NCBI GenBank assembly: GCA_019359325.1
Contig: JAHHHN010000031.1
Span: forward strand, 1 to 64,000
From: Mojavia pulchra JT2-VF2
Lineage (GTDB): Bacteria > Cyanobacteriota > Cyanobacteriia > Cyanobacteriales > Nostocaceae
Length of the DNA stretch: 64,000 bases
Direction of reading: 5' to 3'
Under the pieces are notes generated by a model. That model was not told the DNA's origin and did not search any database. It was given only the letters and a program-made list of their open reading frames with translations. Positions 17,118 through 26,314 of this stretch are shown here, one piece after another (position 1 is the first letter of the stretch; each line of letters opens with the position of its first letter). The translations under genes were made by a program, and so were the position numbers.

Positions 17118-19832
17118 CTAGCCCATTACTAAAGTTTGAAAGCGTCGGTCTTCCCGAATTTTGTCGAAATCAGAGTCAGTTTTTGCCATTTCTCGACATT
17201 CATCAGGATTGAGTTTGATTACTTGCTGCAAGTTCGCAATCGCTAAATCAGCGTTACTTAGTAAGCCGTAACAGCAAGCCTTGTTATACCAGGCTTCGTG
17301 TTTATCAGGTTTAATTAGTAATGCTTGATCGTAGGATGCGATCGCATCTTGATATTGTTCTAGATGCGTCAGTGCTAATCCTCGGTTATTCCAGGCTTCG
17401 TGTTTGTCAGGTTTAATTGATAATGCTTGGTCGTAGGATTTTACCGCATCCTCATATCTTCCCAAATTACGCAGAGCATTGCCCCGGTTGTACCAAGCTT
17501 CGTGTTTGTTAGGTTTAATTGATAATGCTTGGTTGTAGGATTTTACCGCATCCTCATATTTTCCTAAATTAAATAAGGCATTGCCGCGATTCTTCCAAGC
17601 TTTATGTTTGTCAGATTTAATTAATAATGCTTGGTCGTAAGATTTTACCGCCTCTTCGTATTTTCCTAAATTAAACAGGGCATTACCCCGGTTATTCCAG
17701 GCTTCATCTTTATCGGGTTTAATGGAAATTGCTCGGTCGTAGGATGTTATGGCATCTTCATATCTTCCTAAATTAAATAGGATATTGCCGCGATTGTACC
17801 AAGCTTCATGTTTGTTGGGTTCAATCAATAATGCTTGCTCATAGGAAGTTACAGCATCCTCATACCTTCCTAAATCACCAAGGGCATGACCCCGATTGTA
17901 CCAGGCTTCCTCGTTGGGTTGAATCGCTAGTGCTTGATCGTAAGACGCGATCGCTGCTTCTAATTCACCCAAGTTCTTGAGAGAATTACCGCGGCTGTAC
18001 CAACTGTAATTATCTTCGGGTTTAATAGCGAGTGCTTGATTATAAGATTCGATTGCCTCGGCAAATTGTCCTAAGTTTCGTAATGCATTGCCTCGGTTAA
18101 CCCAGGCTTGATGTAAATTTGGTATAATTGCGATTGCTTGGTTATAGGATGTCAACGCCTCTTCATGTCGTCCTAAATTCCGCAGGGCAATTCCGCGATT
18201 GTTCCAAGCTTGATGTAAATCTGGTTTGATAGCAACCGCTTTGTCATAGGATGCGATCGCTCCTTCATGTTGTCCATCTTCATCTAGAACGTTACCTCGA
18301 TAATACCAAGCTAAGTAATCATCGGGTTTAATTACTAACATTTTGTCGTAAGCGGCGATCGCATCTGCAAAACGTCCCAAGCGACTCAGTGCAATACCCC
18401 GATTACCCCAAGCTTGATAATAATTGGGTTGAATTTCTATCGTTTTATCCCAACAGGCAATAGCTTCTTGATGGTGGCTTAGTAGGGACATTTCCACACC
18501 AAAATTTAGTAGCAGGCGCTGCATTTCTGTAGGATGCTGATCCGCCAGCTTTAACATTAACTGAGTAAACGCTAAGGCATATTCTCTAGCTTCTATGTGA
18601 ATACCCTTAGCTTCTATTTGCCCATCTCGCGGTTCCAGAATGCGTTCAGCATGAATTAAAAAGTTGATCGCAGCCTTAATTTGCCAACGATATCGCAACC
18701 GTTGCCAACAATTGCCACCTGCCAACATTCGTGCTGTCGCTTCTACTATAAAACGATATAGTGGGAGGTCGAATTGCCGTAGTAAATCTACTGCATCATA
18801 AATGTAGCGGCTAGCAGGGTATCTCTGGATTGATTCCTGATAGCGATTTCGCCATGTCTTTCCCAAACTTTCGCGGTAAGTGTCCGAATTTAAAGGTAAA
18901 CCATCATTTCTGAGACGCTGAAGATTCTCGACTACATTTCTGAAAGTAGCATCGTTGCGTCTTGCCAATTCAGGATACTGTTGTGGCTGGGTGGGGATAT
19001 TCGTTTTGGGGACAGTTACTGTTAACACATCAACAATTGCCTGATCTTCAGGTTCTGGCAATTCATAAAGCCGAAATTGCTGCCACAGCTTGGGATATTT
19101 TTCCCATTGCAGCTTTTCCCAAGCGCTTGTCTCCTCTAAAAAGTCTGGTTGCTTTTCATTACGCGCTGTAGCAATCACGCGGATTTCAGCTTTACCACAA
19201 AAATATTCGTATTTAGTTAAGGTATCGAGTAGTCGCTGTTGCAAAGGTACTGTAAACTTTTCTACCAGACTTTTTTCGGCTTCTGGTGATATCTCCTCAT
19301 AACTGCGGAAGATTTTCTGATTGAGGTCATCTAAGAAAAACAATAACTTGCGATCGCCATCAATTGACCTTGGTAATCTAGCCGGAATATCCAGCCATTC
19401 ATTTGGTTTCAGGTAAAGCACTGTCCAACCTGCTTGATTGAGATGCTTGGCCAATTCCGTTGCTTCCCGCGTTTTTCCCAGTCCGGTGCGCCCTACAATT
19501 AACACCCAACGATATTCCTCTAGCTGCTGTTGGAGTTCCCGGCGGATGTTGCGATTCGCTACCCGGTTTTGATAGGTGATATTGCGGTCTGCCAAGGGGT
19601 CTTTGTCATCACCGCCGAGAATGCGCTGCATCAAATCTGAACTTTGAGGTTTAATGACCTCAAAGGCAAAATTTTCCGCAGGAATGCGCCGCTGGCGTTG
19701 TCGCCACATCAGCCACCAGAAAAAACTGACAACGGCAGGCAAAATAGTAGGCAACCCGCCGGAAAGCAGGTTGTCAATAAATTCTTTATTTTCTGTATAG
19801 AAGTTGAGAATTGGCTCCAGAATGTTGAACAC
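17118..19832 (-). CDS. Membrane-anchored P-loop NTPase with about 12 TPR repeats
   Basis: The protein has 904 residues in three parts. An N-terminal membrane segment lies at about 27-43. A P-loop NTPase follows, with Walker A GRTGLGKT (114-121) and Walker B LLFFLDDL (163-170), resembling STAND or NACHT-type ATPases; a helical region extends to about 450. The last half is 12 to 13 tetratricopeptide repeats of 34 residues; the sixth is one residue shorter. Repeats 7 to 11 are nearly identical (GNALFNLGKYEDAVKSY pattern). Such proteins sense a ligand or partner through the TPR part and oligomerise on ATP binding. Signalling or defence roles are inference. It lies between the convergent zinc-ribbon gene and pyrR. 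Confidence 0.85.
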   Translation of the reverse strand: MFNILEPILNFYTENKEFIDNLLSGGLPTILPAVVSFFWWLMWRQRQRRIPAENFAFEVIKPQSSDLMQRILGGDDKDPLADRNITYQNRVANRNIRRELQQQLEEYRWVLIVGRTGLGKTREATELAKHLNQAGWTVLYLKPNEWLDIPARLPRSIDGDRKLLFFLDDLNQKIFRSYEEISPEAEKSLVEKFTVPLQQRLLDTLTKYEYFCGKAEIRVIATARNEKQPDFLEETSAWEKLQWEKYPKLWQQFRLYELPEPEDQAIVDVLTVTVPKTNIPTQPQQYPELARRNDATFRNVVENLQRLRNDGLPLNSDTYRESLGKTWRNRYQESIQRYPASRYIYDAVDLLRQFDLPLYRFIVEATARMLAGGNCWQRLRYRWQIKAAINFLIHAERILEPRDGQIEAKGIHIEAREYALAFTQLMLKLADQHPTEMQRLLLNFGVEMSLLSHHQEAIACWDKTIEIQPNYYQAWGNRGIALSRLGRFADAIAAYDKMLVIKPDDYLAWYYRGNVLDEDGQHEGAIASYDKAVAIKPDLHQAWNNRGIALRNLGRHEEALTSYNQAIAIIPNLHQAWVNRGNALRNLGQFAEAIESYNQALAIKPEDNYSWYSRGNSLKNLGELEAAIASYDQALAIQPNEEAWYNRGHALGDLGRYEDAVTSYEQALLIEPNKHEAWYNRGNILFNLGRYEDAITSYDRAISIKPDKDEAWNNRGNALFNLGKYEEAVKSYDQALLIKSDKHKAWKNRGNALFNLGKYEDAVKSYNQALSIKPNKHEAWYNRGNALRNLGRYEDAVKSYDQALSIKPDKHEAWNNRGLALTHLEQYQDAIASYDQALLIKPDKHEAWYNKACCYGLLSNADLAIANLQQVIKLNPDECREMAKTDSDFDKIREDRRFQTLVMG

Positions 19833-19906
19833 CCCTTGCTATACTCCAATTCAAAATTAAAAAATTCTTGGGTTTTGAATTTAGCATTTTGAATTTCCCG
19901 CAGGAG

Positions 19907-20443
19907 TTAATCTGCAATCAATTCCACCGCATCTTTTCCATCCCAATCTTGTAAGTAAACTCGAACAATCTCCTCTTTAGCAGTGGGTAGCTGCTTGCCA
20001 ATAAAATCTGGGTGGATTGGTACTTCACGATGACCTCTGTCTACCAGGACAGCCAAACGAATCACCTCTGGTCGACCGTATTCATTGACTGCATTTAAGG
20101 CAGCGCGAATTGTCCTGCCTTTAAAAATGACATCATCCACCAGAACAACCGTTTTTCCTGTGAGGTCAAAAGGAATATCAGTTTTAGCCGGAGTCCGCAA
20201 CCCAATTTGGTCAAGGTCATCCCGATAAAATGTAATATCTAATGCTCCCACTTCTACAGGCACACCTTCAAGTGTTTCAATCTGCCGGGCTAGTAATTTG
20301 GCTAATACTACACCTCTAGTATAAATACCTAACAATACTAATTGAGATAAATCACGCGTCCGCTCGACAATCTGAGAAGCAAGACGAGTGAGAGTACGAC
20401 GCAGTTCTTCTGACGAAAGAATTTCAACTACTTTTACAGACAT
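19907..20443 (-). CDS. pyrR: PyrR: pyrimidine regulator / uracil phosphoribosyltransferase
   Basis: PyrR makes UMP from uracil and PRPP, and in many bacteria also binds pyr mRNA leaders. The 178-residue length is typical. The PRPP-binding loop [12 protein letters not shown] is at 100-111, and ITFYRDDL (70-77) and VDRGHREVP toward the C-terminus are conserved family segments. In cyanobacteria the gene stands apart from the pyrimidine genes, as here, so an attenuation role is not supported by context. No PyrR-binding leader was noticed upstream. A short run of repeated TTATCAGT separates it from cbiB. Confidence 0.93.
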   Translation of the reverse strand: MSVKVVEILSSEELRRTLTRLASQIVERTRDLSQLVLLGIYTRGVVLAKLLARQIETLEGVPVEVGALDITFYRDDLDQIGLRTPAKTDIPFDLTGKTVVLVDDVIFKGRTIRAALNAVNEYGRPEVIRLAVLVDRGHREVPIHPDFIGKQLPTAKEEIVRVYLQDWDGKDAVELIAD

Positions 20444-20541
20444 AGCAATAGCTCGATACCCTGAGTAGTTAGCAGTTATCAGTTATCAGTCTGTATACTA
20501 CGTACTGTTTACTGATGACTAATTACCAATTTTCTATATCA

Positions 20542-21510
20542 TTACCTGTTTGCGAGTATTAATAATATAGCGATCGCTACCCCCAACCAAAGCAAAAAGC
20601 AATATCTAGTTAATTGCAACGCGGACTGAATACTGACTAAAGTAATCGGATAAATGTCATCTCCCAACAGAGGCTTATGCTTAGGTACGCCACCATACCA
20701 GTTTGTACCTCCCATTTGTACGCCTAAAGTTGCTGCATAGGCGCACTCACTCCAACCCGAATTCGGGCTAGGATCACCAACTGCATCTCGACAACAGATG
20801 CGCCAAATATACAAAGGTTTAGCTGATAACAGTGCCAGAGTTATTACAGTTAACCGACAAGGCAGCCATGTTAAGTAATCTTCTAACCGCGCACTAAACC
20901 ACCCTAAATAAGTATAGGGTGCTTCTCGGTAGCCCACCATTGAATCAAGAGTACTACTGGCTTTGTATGCTAGAGCTAGTGGAACTGCCCCTACAAATGG
21001 AATAAATACTCCGACAATTGCGTAAAAGAGTGGAGCCATCACTCCATCGGTGGCATTTTCCGTTACAGTTTCAAGGACGGCTCGCAAAATTTCTGGTTTT
21101 GAGAGGTTTTGAGTATCTCGACCAACGTAATTACTTAAAATATCACGCGCCTCTTCTACCTTTCCCAATGTTAAAGGTTTTAAAACAGTAACCGCTGCTG
21201 CTCTCAAGCTTCTAAGAGCAAAACAGCTCGCTAGAAGAATGCATTGTACAGCAATTGCGAATAACGGATGCAACCATTTGGCACTTTCAATTATCAAAGC
21301 GCTAATGACGCCGCTACCAATTATTAAAATAATGCCTAGTAAAATACCAGCTATTCTTTGTGTTAGGGAATTATGGCAGTATTTCAGAGACAGTTTGGTA
21401 AGACGAGAAATTACCCACCCCATAACTTGTACTGGATGAGGCCAACCCCAAGGATCACCAATTAAGTAATCTAAAGCAGCAGCAATAATTAAAATAACAG
21501 CTGATGTCAT
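20542..21510 (-). CDS. cbiB: Adenosylcobinamide-phosphate synthase (CbiB/CobD)
   Basis: This integral membrane enzyme attaches aminopropanol (or its phosphate) to adenosylcobyric acid in cobalamin synthesis. The 322-residue protein has about five membrane segments. It also has the family motifs DYLIGDPWGWPHPVQVMG at the start, YVGRDTQNL, ETVTENATDGVMAPLFY, KASSTLDSMVGY and DPSPNSGWSE with the cobinamide-binding residues. Other cobalamin genes are not adjacent. No cobalamin riboswitch was seen in the upstream sequence. A G/C-skewed low-complexity tract lies at its 5' side. Confidence 0.93.
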   Translation of the reverse strand: MTSAVILIIAAALDYLIGDPWGWPHPVQVMGWVISRLTKLSLKYCHNSLTQRIAGILLGIILIIGSGVISALIIESAKWLHPLFAIAVQCILLASCFALRSLRAAAVTVLKPLTLGKVEEARDILSNYVGRDTQNLSKPEILRAVLETVTENATDGVMAPLFYAIVGVFIPFVGAVPLALAYKASSTLDSMVGYREAPYTYLGWFSARLEDYLTWLPCRLTVITLALLSAKPLYIWRICCRDAVGDPSPNSGWSECAYAATLGVQMGGTNWYGGVPKHKPLLGDDIYPITLVSIQSALQLTRYCFLLWLGVAIAILLILANR

Positions 21511-21529
21511 TTGTCTTTTGAATAACCAA

Positions 21530-21590
21530 GCCCTTCCGGGGCGGGAACAGGCGACAGAGAGCGGGGAGCAGGGAAAGAGTAAGCCCAGAA
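21530..21590. repeat. G-rich low-complexity tract
   Basis: A purine- and G-rich stretch (GGGGCGGGAACAGGCG, GGGGAGCAGGG) of the same kind as those at 11395 and 36540. It lies upstream of cbiB on the side of its promoter. Confidence 0.6.
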
Positions 21591-21743
21591 GATAAAGGAA
21601 CTGAGTAACTAAATTTATTTATGAAAAATAACAAATATTTGAAACGAGGCGGCTTACCCCCATGTTTTAATGCGTCCAGGCTAAAATCCCCTATTTTGAA
21701 GTATGGGTATTAACAGGTAATACCAATGACTAATGTATATTGA

Positions 21744-22187
21744 CTAAACTACAAAGTTAGCTTCTTCTCCAAGAGAAGCTTGCCAACTACGAGCATCATA
21801 ATAAAGGTCAGCCAGAGTAATACTGTATAAAGCTTCTTTTAATTTTTGATTGAGTCTCTGCCAGAGGGTAAATGTTACCCAATCTTCAGCTTGTGCTGTT
21901 GTTGGCGAGTGGTGAGGTAAAGAAGTAATGGTTTCACCGACTGATTCTAGAATTTGTCCTATAGAGATTTGTGCAGGCTCTCGTGCTAATTGATATCCAC
22001 CAATGCTGCCACGAATCGATTTCACTAACCCAGCACGACGCATTTCTATTAGTAATTTTTCTAGGTATGGAGCAGGGATATCTTGGCGATTGGCAATAGC
22101 TCTCACAGACACAGGCCCATACATTGGCTGTAAGCTTAAATCAAGCAATGCCTTGACACTGTAGTGTCCTCTCGTAGTTAGTTTCAT
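21744..22187 (-). CDS. Rrf2-family transcriptional regulator without cysteines
   Basis: The protein (about 147 residues) has the Rrf2 winged helix: MKLTTRGHYSVKALLDLS, VSVRAIANRQDIPAPYLEKLL as recognition region, and SIRGSIGGYQLAREPAQISIGQIL as wing. Members such as IscR and NsrR bind an iron-sulfur cluster through three cysteines near the wing. This protein has no cysteine at all, so it cannot sense through such a cluster in the known way. The ATG at 22185-22187 is preferred to a TTG two codons earlier. It is divergent from the cyAbrB gene, sharing a 398-base promoter region. Confidence 0.88.
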   Translation of the reverse strand: MKLTTRGHYSVKALLDLSLQPMYGPVSVRAIANRQDIPAPYLEKLLIEMRRAGLVKSIRGSIGGYQLAREPAQISIGQILESVGETITSLPHHSPTTAQAEDWVTFTLWQRLNQKLKEALYSITLADLYYDARSWQASLGEEANFVV

Positions 22188-22585
22188 CCTCAAAAGCTTC
22201 GTTTATTTGTCATCTGTTCAGATGTCAGTTGTTTTATATTAAACACTGATCGCTGACTAATGACTAAGGATCAGTTTTGCTTATCATTTTCTACCTCAAT
22301 TATCCAGATAGGCAAGTAGACAATATTTTTAGCGCTACTTTAGAAAACTTAAACAAGTATAGTCTAGCAGTAATTCACAACATATATATAGTTATCAGCA
22401 TTGCCAGGATTATACAAAATATATTGTCTTGGCAATATTGCTAATAGAGTAACAATTTAGCCTATGAATGTAATATACTTGGCAAGGCTGAAATAAAAAC
22501 TAAAGGATACTGTTCCTACTAGCTCAATGTCAGCTAAAATAAAATCGATTCAAACACTTCAAACATTCGTTTTCAACCTAAGTTG
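22188..22585. promoter_or_regulatory. Divergent promoter region between Rrf2 and cyAbrB genes
   Basis: No gene is seen. The region is AT-rich and includes an inverted repeat, ATTGCCAGGA (22400-22409) against TCTTGGCAAT (22427-22436), with a further TTGGCAA at about 22477. These could be binding sites for one of the two flanking regulators; this is inference. Confidence 0.45.
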
Positions 22586-22999
22586 ATGCCTAAACAGAAA
22601 AAAATTGAACCCCTAGTCGGTGAAGAACTGCTCAGAAAAGTCAAAGAACTAGAGAACGAGAGCAAAGAAGATAAAGCTAAGAAGTGCGGCTACTATACAG
22701 TTACCAAAAACGGTATAGAGCGCGTCAATATGATGAAGTTCTTAAACGCGCTAATTGATGCCGAAGGCATTCAATTGGATAGCACACCCAGTGCTAATGG
22801 GCGCGGCGGACGTAGTGCTAGCTATAGAATTAGTGTGCAATCCAACGGGAACTTGCTGATAGGTTCCGCCTATACGAAACAAATGAATCTCAAACCAGGA
22901 GATGAGTTTCTCATCACTTTAGGTAAAAAGCATATTCGTCTGAGACAGGTAGATCCAGAAGACAGAGAAGATGCTGAAGCCATAGAAGCCACTGCTTAA
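22586..22999 (+). CDS. cyAbrB-type transcriptional regulator
   Basis: cyAbrB proteins are global DNA-binding regulators conserved in cyanobacteria, affecting nitrogen and carbon genes and, in Anabaena, heterocyst-related genes. About 137 residues are present. The N-terminal part has EELLRKVKELENESKEDKAK and KCGYYTVTKNG. The central part has GRGGRSASYRISVQSNG. The AbrB-like swapped-hairpin segment at the C-terminus is LLIGSAYTKQMNLKPGDEF and KHIRLRQV. An acidic tail ends the protein. The ATG at 22586 is chosen over the TTG directly before it. Whether it corresponds to cyAbrB1 or cyAbrB2 is not decided; the sequence looks closer to the second type. Confidence 0.9.
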   Translation: MPKQKKIEPLVGEELLRKVKELENESKEDKAKKCGYYTVTKNGIERVNMMKFLNALIDAEGIQLDSTPSANGRGGRSASYRISVQSNGNLLIGSAYTKQMNLKPGDEFLITLGKKHIRLRQVDPEDREDAEAIEATA

Positions 23000-23004
23000 T
23001 AACT

Positions 23005-23036
23005 AGTCAGTTGTCAGTTGTCAGTTATCGGTTGTT
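23005..23036. repeat. Short tandem heptanucleotide repeat (STRR)
   Basis: TCAGTTG is repeated in tandem (GTCAGTTGTCAGTTGTCAG) and followed by variants. A similar TGACTA-type run follows near 23051. Such repeats are a hallmark of heterocystous cyanobacteria. Related units occur near 20470, 43239 and 44600. Confidence 0.75.
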
Positions 23037-23051
23037 GATATTTTACGCTGA

Positions 23052-24971
23052 CTACTGACTATTGATTGAACGACTAATGACCACATCTGTTGTGGATAGC
23101 ATTGGTAAATAGCTGTGAAGTGACTTACGCATCACTGCTAAATTGCAGGTAAGTGTAATTTGCTCCCTTTCTAGTAGGCCTAAAATCCGTTCATGGTTGT
23201 CTCTGGCTACCACAGGTAACTGATGCAAACCCCGGAGCGCCATGCGATCTAAAGCTTCAGATAAAGGTTCATCTCTCCAAGCATAGAGAATTTCAGTGGT
23301 ACAAATATCTAGAAGAGTTTGACTGGATAAATAACCCGGAATTTCAGTTGGCGAATTCTGATAAGATTGCCCAAGCCGGAGGGTGCGATTAATATCTTCC
23401 AGAGAAATAATCCCAACTAAATGCTCGGCTTCATCAACTACTAAAGCACTATGACAGCGATCGCGTGCCATTTCCATAGCTGCTTCTAACACCCCAAGAG
23501 TTGTTGGCAACTTTTTAGGGCAAGTTAACATTGCATCTTCTACTAAAATTTGCTGCAAAATTTCTGTTTTTTCGTCTTTCAATTCCGAAAGACCAATTTG
23601 TTGCAGATTAGAATTAGAATTAAAATTCGGCTTGATTCGCTCTATTAGCCACACACTTAAACCCACTGCTGCCATTAAAGGTAAAACAATGCGGTAGTCG
23701 CGGGTTAATTCAAACAGCATTAAAATTGCCGTTAACGGTGCTCTGACACTAGCAGCCAGAACTGCTGCCATTCCCACCATGGCATAAGCAGGCGGTGCAG
23801 CCATCAGTTCCCCAATTGCAGGGGCTATCAAAGTCAAAATTTTGGCATAAGCCGATCCGAAAGAAGCACCCAGAAACATCGCTGGTGCAAACAACCCACC
23901 TACGAAACCACTACCAGTACTAACTGCTGTCATCAACAGCTTCACCAGCAGTAGTGCTACCAACAAGGGTAATGAAAACTCCACATCTTGCAGCATCGCT
24001 TGTACAGTGCCATAACCGATGCCCAAAATTTGCGGAAAATGCAAAGCTAATACGCCGACAATGACACCACCAATAATTGGATGTATGGGCTTAGGAATTC
24101 TTCCCACAAAAGCAAAACCGGGAATCTGGCCAGCAAAGCAGGCTTTGGCTAAACGAATTGATTCCTTATATGCCAGAGATACGAGACTTGCCCCTAAACC
24201 CAACCCTAAATAAAGCGGTAATTCCAAGGGACTGCGGACTTGATAGACAGGTAAAGCAAAAGCAGGTTGTGCCCCTAAACCGATTTGAGCAATTAATGCC
24301 GCCACTACCGCTGCTAGCAGCACTACACTTACAGCAGAGGTAGCAAAAGAAGTAGCACCCATCACCACTTCTAGAGCAAAAAACACTCCGGCGATCGGAG
24401 CGTTAAATCCAGCTGCCAATCCAGCAGCAGCACCAGCACCCAAAAGCAAGCGCTGTTGCTCTTGGGATACTTGTAGCACCAATGACAATAACATGCCAAA
24501 ATTGGCACCTATTTCTACACTTGGCCCCTCTGGGCCCAAAGAAGCACCGCTTCCTAGTGACACAGATGCCGCTAACATCTTAGTTACTGGACGTAATGGT
24601 TGTTTGATCTCTTTTCCTTGGGAAGCCGCAATCAAAGATGAAAGCCCAGGCCCAAAGTCTTGAGTGCGCCAGCGCATCAATCCGACGATTAATCCGCCAA
24701 GAGTGGGAACACAGGCTAAAGTCCACGCACCCCAAACACCGATAGCGCCCATTAAATTTTCCAGCATCAAGCTATGAATTAGCTGGATTAAATAATGAAA
24801 AGTAACTACACCCATACCTGTACCGCCGCCAATTAAAATGGCTAAAAGCAGCACAACAGTTTCTATAGATGGTTGAAAACGGTTAATTAAGCGGGCTAAA
24901 CGGGCGGAAGGTGAAGGAAAGGCAGGTTGTTCAGTCACCTTCCTCAATTCAGTGGGAGGCAAGAGAGTCAT
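23052..24971 (-). CDS. CLC-family chloride channel or transporter with CBS domains
   Basis: The 639-residue membrane protein follows the CLC fold. The first selectivity motif is GSGASLGPEGPSVEIG (about 140-156), with the gating Glu in GPEGP. The second conserved segment is STGSGFVGGLFAPAMFLG (about 355-372). The C-terminal 190 residues form two CBS domains (MLTCPKKLPTTLGVLEAAM and YAWRDEPLSEALDRMALRGLHQLPVV), which in the family bind adenine nucleotides and gate transport. It moves chloride, possibly with proton exchange; channel versus antiporter cannot be told here. It is convergent with cyAbrB and stands alone. Confidence 0.92.
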   Translation of the reverse strand: MTLLPPTELRKVTEQPAFPSPSARLARLINRFQPSIETVVLLLAILIGGGTGMGVVTFHYLIQLIHSLMLENLMGAIGVWGAWTLACVPTLGGLIVGLMRWRTQDFGPGLSSLIAASQGKEIKQPLRPVTKMLAASVSLGSGASLGPEGPSVEIGANFGMLLSLVLQVSQEQQRLLLGAGAAAGLAAGFNAPIAGVFFALEVVMGATSFATSAVSVVLLAAVVAALIAQIGLGAQPAFALPVYQVRSPLELPLYLGLGLGASLVSLAYKESIRLAKACFAGQIPGFAFVGRIPKPIHPIIGGVIVGVLALHFPQILGIGYGTVQAMLQDVEFSLPLLVALLLVKLLMTAVSTGSGFVGGLFAPAMFLGASFGSAYAKILTLIAPAIGELMAAPPAYAMVGMAAVLAASVRAPLTAILMLFELTRDYRIVLPLMAAVGLSVWLIERIKPNFNSNSNLQQIGLSELKDEKTEILQQILVEDAMLTCPKKLPTTLGVLEAAMEMARDRCHSALVVDEAEHLVGIISLEDINRTLRLGQSYQNSPTEIPGYLSSQTLLDICTTEILYAWRDEPLSEALDRMALRGLHQLPVVARDNHERILGLLEREQITLTCNLAVMRKSLHSYLPMLSTTDVVISRSINSQ

Positions 24972-25456
24972 TGACAGGTGAGGTAAATGTAAGAAAAAAT
25001 TTAAATTTTTATCTGTTACTTCTCATTGTGAGCCATTATTTAGCAACCAGACAAGTTAGGTTGATTGGCAGAATTTACAAAGTTTTAGTTAAAAAAAATT
25101 CTACTGCTTAAAATTTTTATGGCGAGAATGGTTAAATGAGAGAGAATTAATAGTTAAGGGTCAACAATAGGTGGTAAATTACGATTCCATAAGGACTCCA
25201 TCTTTGTAAAAAAAATACAGTATGTATAGGCTGGGTGGTTGCATTATAAGCAAATAGTAAAGGAGAGCCATTCTCTACAAAATCTAGCTATACTCGTGTT
25301 GCGACTATTGAACCATCCTTAGTAAAAATAAAACTGTATGTATGATTAATGACTCATGTAAGACCATACCGATGAGTCTACTAAGCATTGATCAGGGCTT
25401 CAATATAGCTAGCTATTGTTTATAGAGTAAGTAAATGGACTAGGCGGACAAGGTAG
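24972..25456. other. Non-coding region upstream of the CLC and zinc-ribbon genes
   Basis: No credible gene is seen. Two related stretches starting CCATCTTTGTAAAAA (25199) and CCATCCTTAGTAAAAA (25313) both run into (A)CTGTATGTAT or CAGTATGTAT about 20 bases on, forming a loose direct repeat about 115 bases apart. The rest is AT-rich and probably holds two divergent promoters. Confidence 0.45.
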
Positions 25457-25843
25457 ATGAATACACACACCTTTGATAATCATTACGTTACTTGCCCAAT
25501 TTGCCAGAGAAATGCCGCGCAGAAACCAATTAAGACGTGCATTGGCTTGTTTAGCTGTCCGTATTGCCAAGAACGGCTAGTAGTTTGCCAGAGTGGGCAT
25601 TATGTCCGCGATCCTTTTACTCTCAAACAGATGATCGTATCTTCGGCGCTACGGCGTCAAAGCAGACCGTTAGCTAGGATTATACGAGATTTCGTTTTCC
25701 TTAAACGTCCTGTGGTAGCCCTGGTTGTGGGAGGTGCTATTCTTTTGAGTACGATTGCCATAACACAGCAGAACACAAGCTGTGATCGTCAACCGATTGA
25801 AAAAACAGAGAAAATAAAAGAAGTAAGGGAAAATTCGCAATAA
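25457..25843 (+). CDS. Zinc-ribbon protein with one membrane segment
   Basis: The 128-residue protein starts with a Cys4 zinc ribbon: CPIC at about 12-15 and CPYC at about 33-36. LVVCQSGHYVRDPFT then follows, and the protein has a basic region and one membrane segment near 90-108. The tail is short and charged (EKTEKIKEVREN). The Cys pair followed by QSGH echoes the protein at 16662-17033, although the membrane part is at the other end here. I do not recognise a function. AAGGTAG lies shortly before the ATG. A strong hairpin follows the gene. Confidence 0.75.
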   Translation: MNTHTFDNHYVTCPICQRNAAQKPIKTCIGLFSCPYCQERLVVCQSGHYVRDPFTLKQMIVSSALRRQSRPLARIIRDFVFLKRPVVALVVGGAILLSTIAITQQNTSCDRQPIEKTEKIKEVRENSQ

Positions 25844-25900
25844 ATATATTTACTTTTATAATTGCTTTTGTCTGCTTTTATACACTGTTAATTAAAGTAT

Positions 25901-25945
25901 AATAACACCGTATATTTTCTACAACAGAAAGTATACGGTGTTATT
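25901..25945 (+). terminator. Strong hairpin terminator after the zinc-ribbon gene
   Basis: The 20-base arm at 25901-25920 pairs with 25926-25945 with one wobble, closing a 5-base loop (ACAAC). The stem starts AATAACACCG and ends CGGTGTTATT, followed by TC-rich sequence. It lies 58 bases after the stop. The A/T ends on both sides make it potentially bidirectional. Confidence 0.75.
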
Positions 25946-26314
25946 TCATCCCTAAACCTATGGCAGAAAGTACTTTTGCACTTTTGTGATAAAAAGCCAA
26001 CTTACCGAAAGTCGGCGAGAAAGCCTACTCCTTCAAGGGGTGGGATGAGCTTAAGGTAATTTCTACATTAGGCCTGATGCTGGGATGAACAGTAAAGATG
26101 GCGTTATGTTTACTAAGCAGCTTTCGAGTAGATGCTGACATAGAAAACTTAACAATTCAAGGTGAATCCTGAATTAAAAATTTTAGATTGTCCCCATTAA
26201 TAAATTTTGGGTAGGTTCTTTGTGAATCTAAAATTTTGCGATCACTTATGAGGTAAAACGTTTAGAAATTGACAAAAGCAGGATTAGGGATTGTAGCCTC
26301 ACACTTTGAGATGT
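25946..26314. other. Non-coding region with two inverted repeats
   Basis: No gene is seen. At 26020-26056 AAGCCTACTCCTTCAAGGGG runs into GTGGGATGAGCTT, an imperfect hairpin that recalls the subterminal structures of IS200/IS605-type elements. AAAATTTTAGATT (26177-26189) is perfectly complementary to AATCTAAAATTTT (26225-26237). The second repeat lies just after the ArnT-like gene on the minus strand and may end its transcript. Confidence 0.45.

Noticed and set aside
21511-21743. Cobalamin riboswitch upstream of cbiB
   Set aside because: The sequence is a G-rich low-complexity tract and AT-rich DNA without the conserved B12-box core.
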